From Clostridiaceae bacterium (GTDB lineage Bacteria; Bacillota; Clostridia; Oscillospirales; Acutalibacteraceae): 64,000 bases of DNA. Positions 26,765 through 35,284 of the stretch are shown here, in pieces. Each line of letters begins with the position of its first letter. The first letter of the stretch is position 1. The notes beneath the pieces were generated by a model. That model did no database searches. It was not told the origin of the DNA and saw nothing but the letters and a program-made list of their open reading frames with translations. The stretch covers positions 62,001-126,000 of the forward strand of contig JAETSR010000004.1 of NCBI GenBank assembly GCA_021769555.1. The letters are read 5' to 3'. A program made the position numbers and the translations under genes.

Positions 26765-28342
26765 TTAGAACACCCAGGCGCTGCCGCCTTCCTCGTCCTC
26801 ATCGTCTGAGGGGGCGCCGAAGTCAAAGCTGAACTTGGGCTTATATTCGGCCATCAGCCCCAGCAGCCCGTCGTGCATGTTCACCTCTGTGCGGCACTCG
26901 TCGTCGAACACCATAGTGACCATATTGCCGTCTGTGCACCTGTCCCACTTTGGCAGGCCCTCCGTGTTGGGGTCGCCGGTGCGGGCAAAGTTCACGAAGG
27001 CCCCGCACATCACCTTCTCGAGCTGTTCCCAGTTCTCCTGGTGGCAGACAGGTATCATTTGGGCATTGTGGAAGAAGAAGGGGATATCCGAGCAGTGCCA
27101 GGCGGCCTTGCCTCCGTCGTAGTCGAAGACCTTGGCGAAGAGGTAGTTATACACCGGGGCGCAGGCCTCCTTTGCCTTTTTCTTAACATAGGCCACAGTC
27201 GCGGGCAGGAACATATCGTCCGCGTCCACGGCAAAGGCGGCGTTTGTCCTGGGATAGATACGGCCAAACTCCCTGAGCACCTTTTCGCCGCCCTCGGGTC
27301 CGTAAAATTCCTTCACCAGCTTCTCGCTGTCCCCGGCGGTCATGTTTTTGACGTCCTTTCCGGGACCGAAGGCAAACTCGGCAATGACGGAGCCGACCAT
27401 GGTGGGCACCTTTAAGGAGCTCTCGGTGAAGTCCTTCTCCAAGGGGTCGCAGACATAGTAGTCGTTGGGGCAGGGGGCCCAGTTCACATGTCTGCCCTGC
27501 TTATACAGGGACTTGACGGCCCTGTTCACCGCCCAGATATACTGGGGCACCGGCACCTTCTCAAGGCGCTGGGCCTCATTTTCAGGTATGTTCAGCTGGC
27601 CGAGTATCTCAAGCACAAGCTCTCTGCCGCTCACGCCGTTGGTGCCCATATCGGGGCTTAAAACACCGGACATGACTATGGCCTTGTGGAAAAGGCCGTC
27701 GGCCTCGGGTATCTGCCCCAGCACGGTGACCTTTGCCCCGCCCCCGGACTGGCCAAAGATGGTGACATTATCCGGGTCCCCGCCGAAGCCCGCGATATTG
27801 TCCCGCACCCAGCGCAGGGCCTCCACCAGGTCGGCCATGCCCACGTTCACGGAGTTCTTATACTGCCCGCCGAAATCAGACATGTCAAGATAGCCGAAGG
27901 CGTTGAGCCTATGGTTCACTGTGACTACCACCACGTCGTCCAGCTTCGCCAGGTTATAGCCGTCATAGCATATCTGCTCAATGCCGGAGCCCGCGGCGTA
28001 GCCGCCGCCGTGAATCCAGAACATGACCGGGCGCTTCGCCGTGGGGTCGCACCCGGCGGTCCACACGTTCAGATACTGGCAGTGCTCGGAGCTGGGCCAG
28101 AAGCGGTGGGGTATCATTATCTCCCCCATGGGCTGGGGCTCGGAGAGCACCGGGCAGTTCATGCCGTAGCTGCCCGCGTCCTTCACGCCCTCCCAGGGCT
28201 CAACCGGCTCGGGCATCTGAAAGCGCTTTGCCTTGGCGTAGCGTATGCCGTAGAAGTGGTCAACCCCCTTGAAGCGGAAGCCCCTAAGACTGCCCTTGGT
28301 GGTCTTGACAATGGGCGCGGTCTTTGAAAAACAGAAATCCAT
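26765..28342 (-). CDS. carboxylesterase type B (para-nitrobenzyl-esterase-like)
   Basis: A 525-residue alpha/beta hydrolase. It has the oxyanion HGGG at 111-114 and the elbow GQSGGG with Ser199, plus the FGGDPDNVT element typical of type B carboxylesterases. The catalytic acid and His are expected in the C-terminal half (HCSDIPFFFHN is a candidate for the His). There is no signal peptide, so it is cytoplasmic. The substrate is unknown. AAGGAG lies upstream of the ATG. It converges with the zinc-ribbon gene and diverges from the DUF362 gene. Confidence 0.9.
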   Translation of the reverse strand: MDFCFSKTAPIVKTTKGSLRGFRFKGVDHFYGIRYAKAKRFQMPEPVEPWEGVKDAGSYGMNCPVLSEPQPMGEIMIPHRFWPSSEHCQYLNVWTAGCDPTAKRPVMFWIHGGGYAAGSGIEQICYDGYNLAKLDDVVVVTVNHRLNAFGYLDMSDFGGQYKNSVNVGMADLVEALRWVRDNIAGFGGDPDNVTIFGQSGGGAKVTVLGQIPEADGLFHKAIVMSGVLSPDMGTNGVSGRELVLEILGQLNIPENEAQRLEKVPVPQYIWAVNRAVKSLYKQGRHVNWAPCPNDYYVCDPLEKDFTESSLKVPTMVGSVIAEFAFGPGKDVKNMTAGDSEKLVKEFYGPEGGEKVLREFGRIYPRTNAAFAVDADDMFLPATVAYVKKKAKEACAPVYNYLFAKVFDYDGGKAAWHCSDIPFFFHNAQMIPVCHQENWEQLEKVMCGAFVNFARTGDPNTEGLPKWDRCTDGNMVTMVFDDECRTEVNMHDGLLGLMAEYKPKFSFDFGAPSDDEDEEGGSAWVF

Positions 28343-28468
28343 CTTGAGTCAACTCCTTTTATTTTTGTGCAAAACTGCTTATGCTATATAGTATACACCA
28401 AACGGGCCGGTTTGAAAAGACCCGATTTTCACAAAAGTTTTTTTGACCGTGCATTTTTTCTCAAGGTA

Positions 28469-28477
28469 TGCTATAAT
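28469..28477 (+). promoter_or_regulatory. extended -10 for the DUF362/methyltransferase genes
   Basis: TGCTATAAT is an extended -10 element. A TTGACC exists upstream at 28443, but the 23-base spacer is too long for a standard -35, so only the -10 is called. Confidence 0.45.
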
Positions 28478-28512
28478 TATTCCGGCACTAATCTTAATAC
28501 GAGGTGATAGTC

Positions 28513-29502
28513 ATGAACAAAAAAGCAGGAACAGGCGGCCAAAAGTATATCCCATACTCTGAGCGCACCGGCCCCGAGTCCGCGGTCTACTTCACAAGGG
28601 ACCTCTCCCCGGAGGGCCTCAGGAAAATCTATGAGCGGGTGAAGGGGCCTATAACAGGCAAAACCGCCGTTAAGCTCCACACCGGCGAGCCCCACGGCCC
28701 AAATATCATACCGGCGGCCTGGGTAAAGGAGTTTATGGAGGCGGAGCTGCCTTTGGGGACTATCATAGAGACGAACACCTACTACGACGGCGACCGCTAT
28801 ACTACCGAGCGCCACAGGGAGACCCTCAGGGTCAACGGCTGGGCGGACTTCACCACAGTGGATATCACCGACGAGCAGGGCACGGCCATGCTCCCGGTAA
28901 AGGACGGCAGGTGGTTCACTGAGATGAGCGTTGGCCGGTCCCTGACGGATTACGAGTCCCTTGTGACCCTAACCCACTTTAAGGGCCATACCATGGGGGG
29001 CTTCGGCGGCTCGAACAAGAACATCGGCATTGGCTGCGCCGACGGCAGAGTGGGCAAGGGCATGATTCACGGCAGGGACGGCGAGCCCTGGGGCGTCACC
29101 GAGGAGGAGTTCATGGAGAGGATGACCGAGTCCACCAAGGCCGTGACAGACTTCTTCCGGGGGCGGGTGACATATGTAAATGTCCTTCGCAATATGTCCG
29201 TCTCATGCGACTGTGAGGGCGTGGGCGCGGAGCCTGTTGTCACGCCAAACGTGGGCATATTGGCCTCAACGGACATTCTTGCCGTTGACCAGGCCTCTGT
29301 GGACCTTATTCACGCCATGAGTGAAGAGTACCGCCACGACCTTGTGGAGCGCATGGAGAGCCGCCACGGGTACCGCCAGCTCACATACATGAAGGAGCTG
29401 GGCATGGGCAATGACCGCTATGAGCTCATAGACATCGATAACGGCGACGAGCGTATCACAGCGGAGAAGGCCGTTGAGGGAGTGAAACCCTTTGAGGGCT
29501 GA
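28513..29502 (+). CDS. DUF362 domain protein
   Basis: A 329-residue protein of the DUF362 family (KLHTGEPHGPNIIPAAWV, HFKGHTMGGFGGSNKNIGIG). Many members carry a C-terminal ferredoxin-type domain and are called iron-sulfur centre proteins; here no four-cysteine cluster is present, so this is the short form without the ferredoxin part. The molecular function is unknown. The ATG at 28513 with GAGGTG upstream is preferred to a GTG nine bases earlier. The methyltransferase start overlaps its 3' end by 11 bases. Confidence 0.82.
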   Translation: MNKKAGTGGQKYIPYSERTGPESAVYFTRDLSPEGLRKIYERVKGPITGKTAVKLHTGEPHGPNIIPAAWVKEFMEAELPLGTIIETNTYYDGDRYTTERHRETLRVNGWADFTTVDITDEQGTAMLPVKDGRWFTEMSVGRSLTDYESLVTLTHFKGHTMGGFGGSNKNIGIGCADGRVGKGMIHGRDGEPWGVTEEEFMERMTESTKAVTDFFRGRVTYVNVLRNMSVSCDCEGVGAEPVVTPNVGILASTDILAVDQASVDLIHAMSEEYRHDLVERMESRHGYRQLTYMKELGMGNDRYELIDIDNGDERITAEKAVEGVKPFEG

Positions 29503-30670
29503 CGGCCTCGAACGCTATGAGCTGACATGGCCGGGCAAGGGCTCGGCCATCGCCCTGTCCGGGTCCCCCACAGAAAGGTCTATGCTTTTGGACCCGCGCA
29601 GGTCCCTTGGCAGGGACGGCTCCCGGGGCTCGGCGGACTCAGGGAACCTCTATATTGAGGGAGATAATTTAGACGCGCTGAAGCTTTTGAAAAAAGAGTA
29701 TTCAGGCAGGGTGAAGCTCATATATATCGACCCGCCCTATAACACCGGCTCGGATTTTATCTATGGTGACAACTTCTCCCGCCCAAGGGCCCGGTGCGGG
29801 GAGGAGGGCGGGCGGCTCCACGGGGACTGGCTCAGTATGCTCTATCCCCGGCTGAGGCTTGCAAGGGAGCTTCTTTCCGAGGACGGGGCCGTATTCGTGT
29901 CCATCGACTATAACGAGTCCGCGAATCTCAGGCTCATTATGGACGAAATATTCGGCGGGGAGAACTTCCAGCGGGAGATAATCTGGCGCATGGGCTGGCT
30001 CTCGGGCTTCAAGACCGCCGCCGCCAACTTCATACGAAACCACGACAGCATACTGTTCTATTCAAAGAACAGGGAAAAGCTGGACTTCAAAAAGATGTAC
30101 ATCGAGAATAAGGACTTCAAGCCCCTGATAAAAAGCACCCCCCAGCTTCGGGAGAAGCTGAGGGAGCTTGGGCTCACCCAAAGGCAGGGGCGGGAGCTTA
30201 TAAAGTTCATAAACCACACGAACCGCCCTGAGAGATATCCAATTGAGGACACCTGGAACTGCAGCGAGTACGACGGCCTGAACAGCATAGCCATCGTCTC
30301 CTTCTCCGGGGAGAAGATATCAAAGCTTCTCGGCATAGACCAGGAGTTCAAGGGCCAGAAGTCCGTGAAAATGCTCATGCGGATAATCAAGGCCGTGACA
30401 GGGGGCGGCGATATTGTGCTGGACTTCTTCTCCGGTTCGGGCTCCACCGCCCACGCGGTTATGGAGCAAAACGCCGCCGACGGCGCCGGGCGGCGCTTCA
30501 TCATGGTGCAGCTGCCCGAGGAGACCCCGCCTGACAGCGCCGCAAGGAAGGGCGGGTATGGCACCATATGCGATATCGGCGAGGAGCGCATACGCCGGGC
30601 GGGGGACCGGCTGAGGGAGCGCACCGGGGCTGACATCGACTACGGCTTCAGGCTGTTTACCCTTAAATAG
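29492..30670 (+). CDS. orphan adenine-specific DNA methyltransferase, type III Mod-like
   Basis: A 392-residue beta-class N6-adenine methyltransferase. ERYELTWPGK and LYIEGDNL are typical of type III Mod subunits; the catalytic DPPYNTG is at residues 80-86 and the SAM-binding DFFSGSGST near 311. The usual N-terminal 50-60 residues of Mod are absent: an in-frame TGA lies three codons upstream of TTG 29492, so the gene must start there or later. The target-recognition region is short compared with full Mod proteins of about 600 residues. No res gene lies next to it. Role could be epigenetic, a remnant, or protection. Confidence 0.82.
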   Translation: MRADGLERYELTWPGKGSAIALSGSPTERSMLLDPRRSLGRDGSRGSADSGNLYIEGDNLDALKLLKKEYSGRVKLIYIDPPYNTGSDFIYGDNFSRPRARCGEEGGRLHGDWLSMLYPRLRLARELLSEDGAVFVSIDYNESANLRLIMDEIFGGENFQREIIWRMGWLSGFKTAAANFIRNHDSILFYSKNREKLDFKKMYIENKDFKPLIKSTPQLREKLRELGLTQRQGRELIKFINHTNRPERYPIEDTWNCSEYDGLNSIAIVSFSGEKISKLLGIDQEFKGQKSVKMLMRIIKAVTGGGDIVLDFFSGSGSTAHAVMEQNAADGAGRRFIMVQLPEETPPDSAARKGGYGTICDIGEERIRRAGDRLRERTGADIDYGFRLFTLK

Positions 30671-31997
30671 CATGTTCCTTGCGAAATGCCGCCCTCCACA
30701 TGACAATGGCGAGCCCCGCGCTCAAAGCGTCGGCTATGGGCTGGGCGGCCAGCAGGCCGGAGTAACCTGCAATGAGCACGCCTATGCCCAGCACCATGAG
30801 GAACAGAAGCCCCTGCCTTGAGAGGGAGAGGATAAGGGCGGGGGCCGCTTTCCCCGTGGCCTGGAACAGGCAGGTGAACAGCAGCACTATCCCCGCAAAG
30901 GCGGAGCCCGATACCTGCCAGCGGAGCATTGCGGCGCCGTCGGAGGTTATGCCCGGGTCGTCCATGAACACGCCCACCAGCACCGGGGCCAGCAGGATGA
31001 TGGCGGCGGCCATTAAGAGCCCGTAGCCGCTTATAAACGCCGTGCAGAAGCGCAGGAGCTTTTTGAGCTTTTTAAGGTCCCTGCTGCCGTAGAGATATCC
31101 GAACAGGGGCACCCCGCCGAAGGCGAGGCCGATGAGCACCATCTGGGATATCATAGACACCTTGCTGGCAATGCCCCAGGCGGCTATCTTCTCGTCGCCG
31201 TACCCCCGGAGGAACTGGTTTACCACCACAACGCATATGCTCGAGGCGATATTCGTCACCGCGGCGGTTATCCCCACGCTGAGTATCTGCCCCAGCTCCC
31301 TGCCGCTGACCCGCCAGCTTCTGGGGTCAACGGACAGGTACCGGCTCTTTCGCAGGACGATAATGAGGAAGAACAGGTCGCTGGCGAGGTTTCCTATCAC
31401 CGTAGCTATGGCCGCTCCGGCGGCCCCCATGTCGAGGACCTGGATGAAGATAGGGTCGAGGATTATGTTTATCACCGAGCCGCCCACGTTCCCAAGCATT
31501 GAGAGGGTGGATGAGCCCTCGCAGCGCAGCAGGTTGGAGTGTATGAAGGGCAGGATTATCGCCGGGGCGCTGGCGGCAAGCACCAGGTAGTACTCCCTGG
31601 CGTAGGGCTTCACGTCGGCGCTGGCACCCAGCAGGTCCAGTATCCGGTCCTGGAATATGAGCATGGGCACCGCAAGGACAATGCCGGTGACGATTGCAAG
31701 ATAGAAGCAGAAGGAGCTTGCCCTGCGGACGCTCCCCTGGTCGTTCCTGCCCATGAGCCGGGAAATCAGCGAGCTGCCGCCCTGGGCGTACACGTTGCCG
31801 AAGGCCATGAGCACCGTGAACACCGGCGCGCACACTGATACGCCCGCCACCACCAGCGTGCTGCCGGTTTGGGCGATGAAGTATGTGTCGGCAAGGTTAT
31901 AAACCAGGCTTATCATCATGCTGAACACCACCGGCAGCGCCTGGACAAAGTAGGTGCGGACAAGGCGCTCTGTGTCAAATACTTTCTTTTCTTCCAT
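30663..31997 (-). CDS. MATE-family efflux transporter
   Basis: A 444-residue multidrug/toxic-compound extrusion protein with about twelve membrane segments and typical MATE sequence (VFSMMISLVYNLADTYFIAQ at the start, then GNVYAQGGSSLISRLMG). It exports cationic compounds in exchange for sodium or protons; the substrate is not predictable. It is divergent from a Crp/Fnr regulator with a palindrome between them, so control by that regulator is likely. Its end overlaps the converging methyltransferase by eight bases. Confidence 0.92.
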   Translation of the reverse strand: MEEKKVFDTERLVRTYFVQALPVVFSMMISLVYNLADTYFIAQTGSTLVVAGVSVCAPVFTVLMAFGNVYAQGGSSLISRLMGRNDQGSVRRASSFCFYLAIVTGIVLAVPMLIFQDRILDLLGASADVKPYAREYYLVLAASAPAIILPFIHSNLLRCEGSSTLSMLGNVGGSVINIILDPIFIQVLDMGAAGAAIATVIGNLASDLFFLIIVLRKSRYLSVDPRSWRVSGRELGQILSVGITAAVTNIASSICVVVVNQFLRGYGDEKIAAWGIASKVSMISQMVLIGLAFGGVPLFGYLYGSRDLKKLKKLLRFCTAFISGYGLLMAAAIILLAPVLVGVFMDDPGITSDGAAMLRWQVSGSAFAGIVLLFTCLFQATGKAAPALILSLSRQGLLFLMVLGIGVLIAGYSGLLAAQPIADALSAGLAIVMWRAAFRKEHAI

Positions 31998-32059
31998 TGG
32001 AAGCGCTCCTTTTCTTATGTTTTGCCAAAAGATATTCTAGCATAACCTCTTGCTTTTTG

Positions 32060-32077
32060 TTGTGCCATATGGCACAA
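32060..32077. promoter_or_regulatory. perfect 18-bp palindrome, candidate Crp/Fnr operator
   Basis: TTGTGCCATATGGCACAA is a perfect palindrome between the divergent MATE and Crp/Fnr genes, 25 bases before the regulator start. The dimeric, half-site TTGTGcc shape is typical of CRP/FNR-superfamily operators. Confidence 0.75.
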
Positions 32078-32102
32078 TAGAAATAAAAAGACGGAGGATG
32101 GG

Positions 32103-32738
32103 ATGGAGTATATAAAGGATGAAAGACTTTTGGAAAAGGCGCTGGAAAGCTGGGGCGGGCACTTCGAGACAGAGGGCCTCGGCTTCCGGCTGGCAAGGTA
32201 CGAGAGGGGGGAGCTCCTCTCAAGCCCTGTGCGCCCCTTAAGGGAGCTGCTCTTTGTGGTGGAGGGGGAGGTGCTGGTCTATCTTCTCCGGGAGGACGGC
32301 AGAAAAGTGTTCATATCAAGGGGGCTGGGCCCCGCGGCGCTTGGCACGATGGAGCTTGTCCGCCGGGACCTGCCGGCCCTGTTCACCGAGGCCGCGTCGG
32401 ACCTGCTCTGCGTGGCGCTGCCAATTGAAGAAAACCGCGCCGCGCTTATGGGGGACAGGGTCTTCCTGAGGTATATGCTCGAAAGGCTCACAGATATGGT
32501 GCTGTCCCACACCATGCTGGGCCAGCCTCAGCAGACCGTTGAGGAGAAGCTGATGATATTCCTCCGGTATGTCCAGCCGGACCACACCCTCCACGGCATG
32601 TCCGAGGGCATAGCCCAGCTGCACTGCAGCCGCCGGCAGCTGCAAAGGGCGGTAAAGGGCCTGTGCGAGCAGGGGACCCTTAGAAAGACCGGCAGGGGGA
32701 CGTATGGGATAGGGGAAATAAGCTCGCAAAGCCCTTGA
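32103..32738 (+). CDS. Crp/Fnr-family transcriptional regulator
   Basis: A 211-residue regulator: an N-terminal cyclic-nucleotide-binding-type beta barrel (about residues 15-120, ELLFVVEGEVLVYLLREDGRK), a dimer helix, and a C-terminal HTH (EGIAQLHCSRRQLQRAVKGLCEQG, the last ~45 residues). It lacks an FNR cysteine set, so the effector is probably a small molecule. It resembles the YeiL branch. Likely regulates itself and the divergent MATE transporter through the intergenic palindrome. Confidence 0.85.
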   Translation: MEYIKDERLLEKALESWGGHFETEGLGFRLARYERGELLSSPVRPLRELLFVVEGEVLVYLLREDGRKVFISRGLGPAALGTMELVRRDLPALFTEAASDLLCVALPIEENRAALMGDRVFLRYMLERLTDMVLSHTMLGQPQQTVEEKLMIFLRYVQPDHTLHGMSEGIAQLHCSRRQLQRAVKGLCEQGTLRKTGRGTYGIGEISSQSP

Positions 32739-32762
32739 CAATCCCCCGATTTGTGCTATAAT
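32735..32762 (+). promoter_or_regulatory. rpsF operon promoter
   Basis: TTGACA (32735-32740) and TATAAT (32757-32762), spacer 16; both perfect. The -35 overlaps the stop codon region of the Crp/Fnr gene. Confidence 0.85.
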
Positions 32763-32771
32763 AAATAGGTT

Positions 32772-32827
32772 GTTTGAGACAGAGTTTCAAACTTCCTTGC
32801 TCCGGGCAAATTTAAAAGCAGGCCCGG
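32772..32827 (+). promoter_or_regulatory. rpsF leader hairpins, candidate S6:S18 regulatory site
   Basis: The 96-base leader holds a 9-bp hairpin (GTTTGAGAC / GTTTCAAAC, 32772-32792) and a second stem CCGGGC / GCCCGG (32802-32827). Many rpsF leaders bind the S6:S18 complex and repress the operon; the GC stem with its A-rich loop is the candidate. Not verified against the consensus. Confidence 0.45.
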
Positions 32828-32858
32828 GGCCATAAGGCCAAAAGGAGGTGCAATACAA

Positions 32859-33254
32859 ATGGCAGAAGGCAAAAATCTCTACGAGACCGTTATCGTTACG
32901 TCCGCAAAGCTGGGCGAGGAGGGCAGCGCGGCCCTGGTAGAGCGGTTCAAGGCGCTCATCGCCGAGCACGGCACTGTCCAGAGTGTTGACGACTGGGGCA
33001 AGCGGCGTTTCGCCTACCCCATCGCTAAGCAGACCGAGGGCTACTATACGCTCATCAGCTTTGAGAGCGGCCCCGAGTTTACGGCAGAGCTTGACCGCCG
33101 GTACCAGATTACCGACGGCATTATGCGCACGCTTATCGTCAAGCGCGACCCCAGGCATCTGAACAAGCCCCAGCAGCGGGCTCCCAGGGCCGAAGAGGCC
33201 GATATCGATGTTGAGGCCATCGCCGTGGAGGCGGTGGAGGAGGCCGCTGAGTAA
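32859..33254 (+). CDS. rpsF: 30S ribosomal protein S6
   Basis: A 131-residue S6 protein. LYETVIVT at the start, DDWGKRRFAYPI in the middle and DGIMRTLIVKRD are standard; the final 30 residues are an acidic tail beyond the core. S6 binds S18 on the central domain of 16S rRNA. First gene of the rpsF-ssb-rpsR operon, with AAAGGAGG before the ATG. Confidence 0.97.
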   Translation: MAEGKNLYETVIVTSAKLGEEGSAALVERFKALIAEHGTVQSVDDWGKRRFAYPIAKQTEGYYTLISFESGPEFTAELDRRYQITDGIMRTLIVKRDPRHLNKPQQRAPRAEEADIDVEAIAVEAVEEAAE

Positions 33255-33287
33255 AGCTCAAGCTGAATTGAAAGGAGTCGTCGCAAT

Positions 33288-33782
33288 ATGCTTAATGTAG
33301 CTGTTATTATGGGAAGGCTTACGGCCGCGCCGGAGCTGAGGACCACCCCCAACGGGGTGTCGGTGACCAGCTTTTCGGTGGCCGTGGAACGCGCGTATTC
33401 CTCCCGCAGCGGAGGGGAGCGCCAGACAGATTTCATCAATGTGGTGGCCTGGAGGGGTACTGCGGAATTTATCTGCAAATACTTCCAGAAGGGCCAGATG
33501 ATAGCCATAGACGGCAGCATCCAGACCCGGAACTATGAGGACAAGCAGGGCAATAAGCGCACGGCCGTGGAGATAGTGGCCAATAACGCAAACTTCTGCG
33601 GCTCCAAGCGGGAGGCAGGAGGGGGCGGGTATGACGACGCTTCCTACGGCGGCAGCTACGCCGGGAGCTTAGCTGAGCCCGCGGCGGCGCCCAAGGAGCC
33701 TGCGCCGGCCTTTTCCAATGGGGACAGCGACGACTTGAGCGACGTTTTTGCAGTACAGGATGACGACGACCTGCCCTTCTAA
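33288..33782 (+). CDS. ssb: single-stranded DNA-binding protein
   Basis: A 164-residue SSB. The OB fold occupies residues 1-105 (LNVAVIMGRLTAAPELR, TDFINVVAWRGTAEFICKYF), then a flexible Gly/Ala/Pro linker and the acidic tip DDDLPF that recruits replication and repair enzymes. Encoded between rpsF and rpsR, as in most Firmicutes. Confidence 0.97.
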   Translation: MLNVAVIMGRLTAAPELRTTPNGVSVTSFSVAVERAYSSRSGGERQTDFINVVAWRGTAEFICKYFQKGQMIAIDGSIQTRNYEDKQGNKRTAVEIVANNANFCGSKREAGGGGYDDASYGGSYAGSLAEPAAAPKEPAPAFSNGDSDDLSDVFAVQDDDDLPF

Positions 33783-33827
33783 AAGCATGGAGGGACAGTA
33801 AAAATTGTAGAGAAGGAGGTCAATCCT

Positions 33828-34076
33828 ATGCCAGAGAGGCCCGAAAGAGAGATTCGCCGCGGGCGCAAGGGGCGCAGGAAGGTGTGCACCTTCTGCGTGG
33901 ACCGCGCGGAGTTCATTGATTATAAGGATGTGGCAAAGCTTCGCCGCTTCATTTCCGAGCGGGGCAAGATACTCCCCCGCCGCGTGACCGGCACATGCGC
34001 CCGGCACCAGAGGGAGCTGACCGTGGCAATAAAGCGCGCAAGGCATTTGGCGCTGCTGCCCTATACCAGCGACTGA
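33828..34076 (+). CDS. rpsR: 30S ribosomal protein S18
   Basis: An 82-residue S18 with VCTFC near the N-terminus, [19 protein letters not shown] and the C-terminal [22 protein letters not shown]. The two paired cysteines suggest a zinc-binding C+ paralogue. Last gene of the operon, followed by a terminator. Confidence 0.97.
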   Translation: MPERPEREIRRGRKGRRKVCTFCVDRAEFIDYKDVAKLRRFISERGKILPRRVTGTCARHQRELTVAIKRARHLALLPYTSD

Positions 34077-34107
34077 TTTTATAATCACAGTAAAGATGTC
34101 TTTTGCA

Positions 34108-34140
34108 GGCGGCCGAAACATGAGGTTTGGGCCGTCTGTT
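34108..34140 (+). terminator. terminator of the rpsF operon
   Basis: A GGCGGCC / GGCCGTC stem extended by AAAC / GTTT across one mismatch, followed by TGTTTGTCTT. Confidence 0.75.
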
Positions 34141-34161
34141 TGTCTTGCTCAAAATAATCCC

Positions 34162-34190
34162 TTGCCATTCCCATAGGTTTATTGTATAAT
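34162..34190 (+). promoter_or_regulatory. promoter for uxuA-uxaC-SDR
   Basis: TTGCCA (34162-34167) and TATAAT (34185-34190), spacer 17, 42 bases before uxuA. No operator was recognised. Confidence 0.7.
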
Positions 34191-34231
34191 ACACACAAAA
34201 GCCCATTATACGAGCAAAGGAAGGATAGAAT

Positions 34232-35281
34232 ATGAAAAGCAGCTTCCGATGGTACGGCGAGAGCGACCCGGTCACACTGGCGGATATACGGCAGATACCC
34301 GGTATGCGCTCCATAGTTTCCGCTGTGTACGACGTGCCCCCCGGGGAGGTATGGCCCGTTGAGAGGTTGGAGCGAATGGCAGGGCTGTGTGAGGAGAACG
34401 GCCTTGTGTTCGACATTGTGGAGTCCATACCCGTCACGGAGGACATAAAGCTGGGCGGCCCGGAGCGGGACAGGCATATTGAAAATTACTGCGAGAACAT
34501 ACGCCGCTGTGCCGGGGCGGGGGTAAAGTGCGTTACGTATAATTTTATGCCTGTATTCGACTGGACCCGGACCCAGCTGGATAAGGTGGGTACGGACGGC
34601 TCAAAGAGCCTGGTTATGTACTGGGACCAGCTCAAGGACCTGGACCCTCTCAGGGAGGACATACATCTCCCCGGCTGGGACTCAAGCTATACCCAGGAGC
34701 AGGTGCGCGGGCTCATAAGGGCGTACGGAGAGCTAGGGGAGGAGGGCCTCTGGGAGAATATCTCCTGCTTCTTAAAAAGGGTGATACCTGTTGCCGAGGA
34801 ACAGGGCGTTATCATGGCCCTGCACCCCGACGACCCGCCATATCCCATCTTCGGCCTGCCTAGGGTGATAACCTGTGAGAAGAACCTGGACCGCTATCTC
34901 AGCATAGTGGACAGCCCCTCAAACAGCCTCTGCCTTTGCACCGGCTCCCTGGGCTGCTCAAGGGAGAACGATATCCCGGCCCTGGTGCGCAAGTATTCGG
35001 CCATGGGCAGGATAGGCTTTATGCACCTTAGGAACGTGAAGATACTTCCGGACGGCAGCTTCGAGGAGTGCGGCCACTGGAGCGGTGCGGGCTCCCTTGA
35101 CATGAACGCCATAGTAAAGGCCCTGGTGGACACGGGCTTTGAGGGCTGGTTCCGGCCCGACCACGGCAGGGATATCTGGGGCGAGGGCGGCAGGCCGGGC
35201 TACGGGCTCTTTGACCGGGCCCTGGGCACGGCGTATATAAACGGACTTATAGAGGCCAACGGCGGCAGATTGGAGAGATAA
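34232..35281 (+). CDS. uxuA: mannonate dehydratase
   Basis: A 349-residue UxuA that converts D-mannonate to 2-keto-3-deoxygluconate. The MKSSFRWYGESDPVTLADIRQIPG opening and ALHPDDPP, PSNSLCLCTGSLG and HLRNVK elements are characteristic of the TIM-barrel fold with a His/Cys metal site. Length is normal (350-394). It is followed after three bases by uxaC, so this is a glucuronate operon. Confidence 0.95.
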   Translation: MKSSFRWYGESDPVTLADIRQIPGMRSIVSAVYDVPPGEVWPVERLERMAGLCEENGLVFDIVESIPVTEDIKLGGPERDRHIENYCENIRRCAGAGVKCVTYNFMPVFDWTRTQLDKVGTDGSKSLVMYWDQLKDLDPLREDIHLPGWDSSYTQEQVRGLIRAYGELGEEGLWENISCFLKRVIPVAEEQGVIMALHPDDPPYPIFGLPRVITCEKNLDRYLSIVDSPSNSLCLCTGSLGCSRENDIPALVRKYSAMGRIGFMHLRNVKILPDGSFEECGHWSGAGSLDMNAIVKALVDTGFEGWFRPDHGRDIWGEGGRPGYGLFDRALGTAYINGLIEANGGRLER

Positions 35282-35284
35282 GCT

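Noticed and set aside
28443-28477. TTGACC with TATAAT as a standard promoter for the DUF362 gene.
   Set aside because: The spacer is 23 bases; only the extended -10 was kept.
30663-31997. The MATE gene as a SpoVB-like flippase.
   Set aside because: The start and segment pattern fit MATE drug exporters, whereas the flippase-like gene is at 63458.
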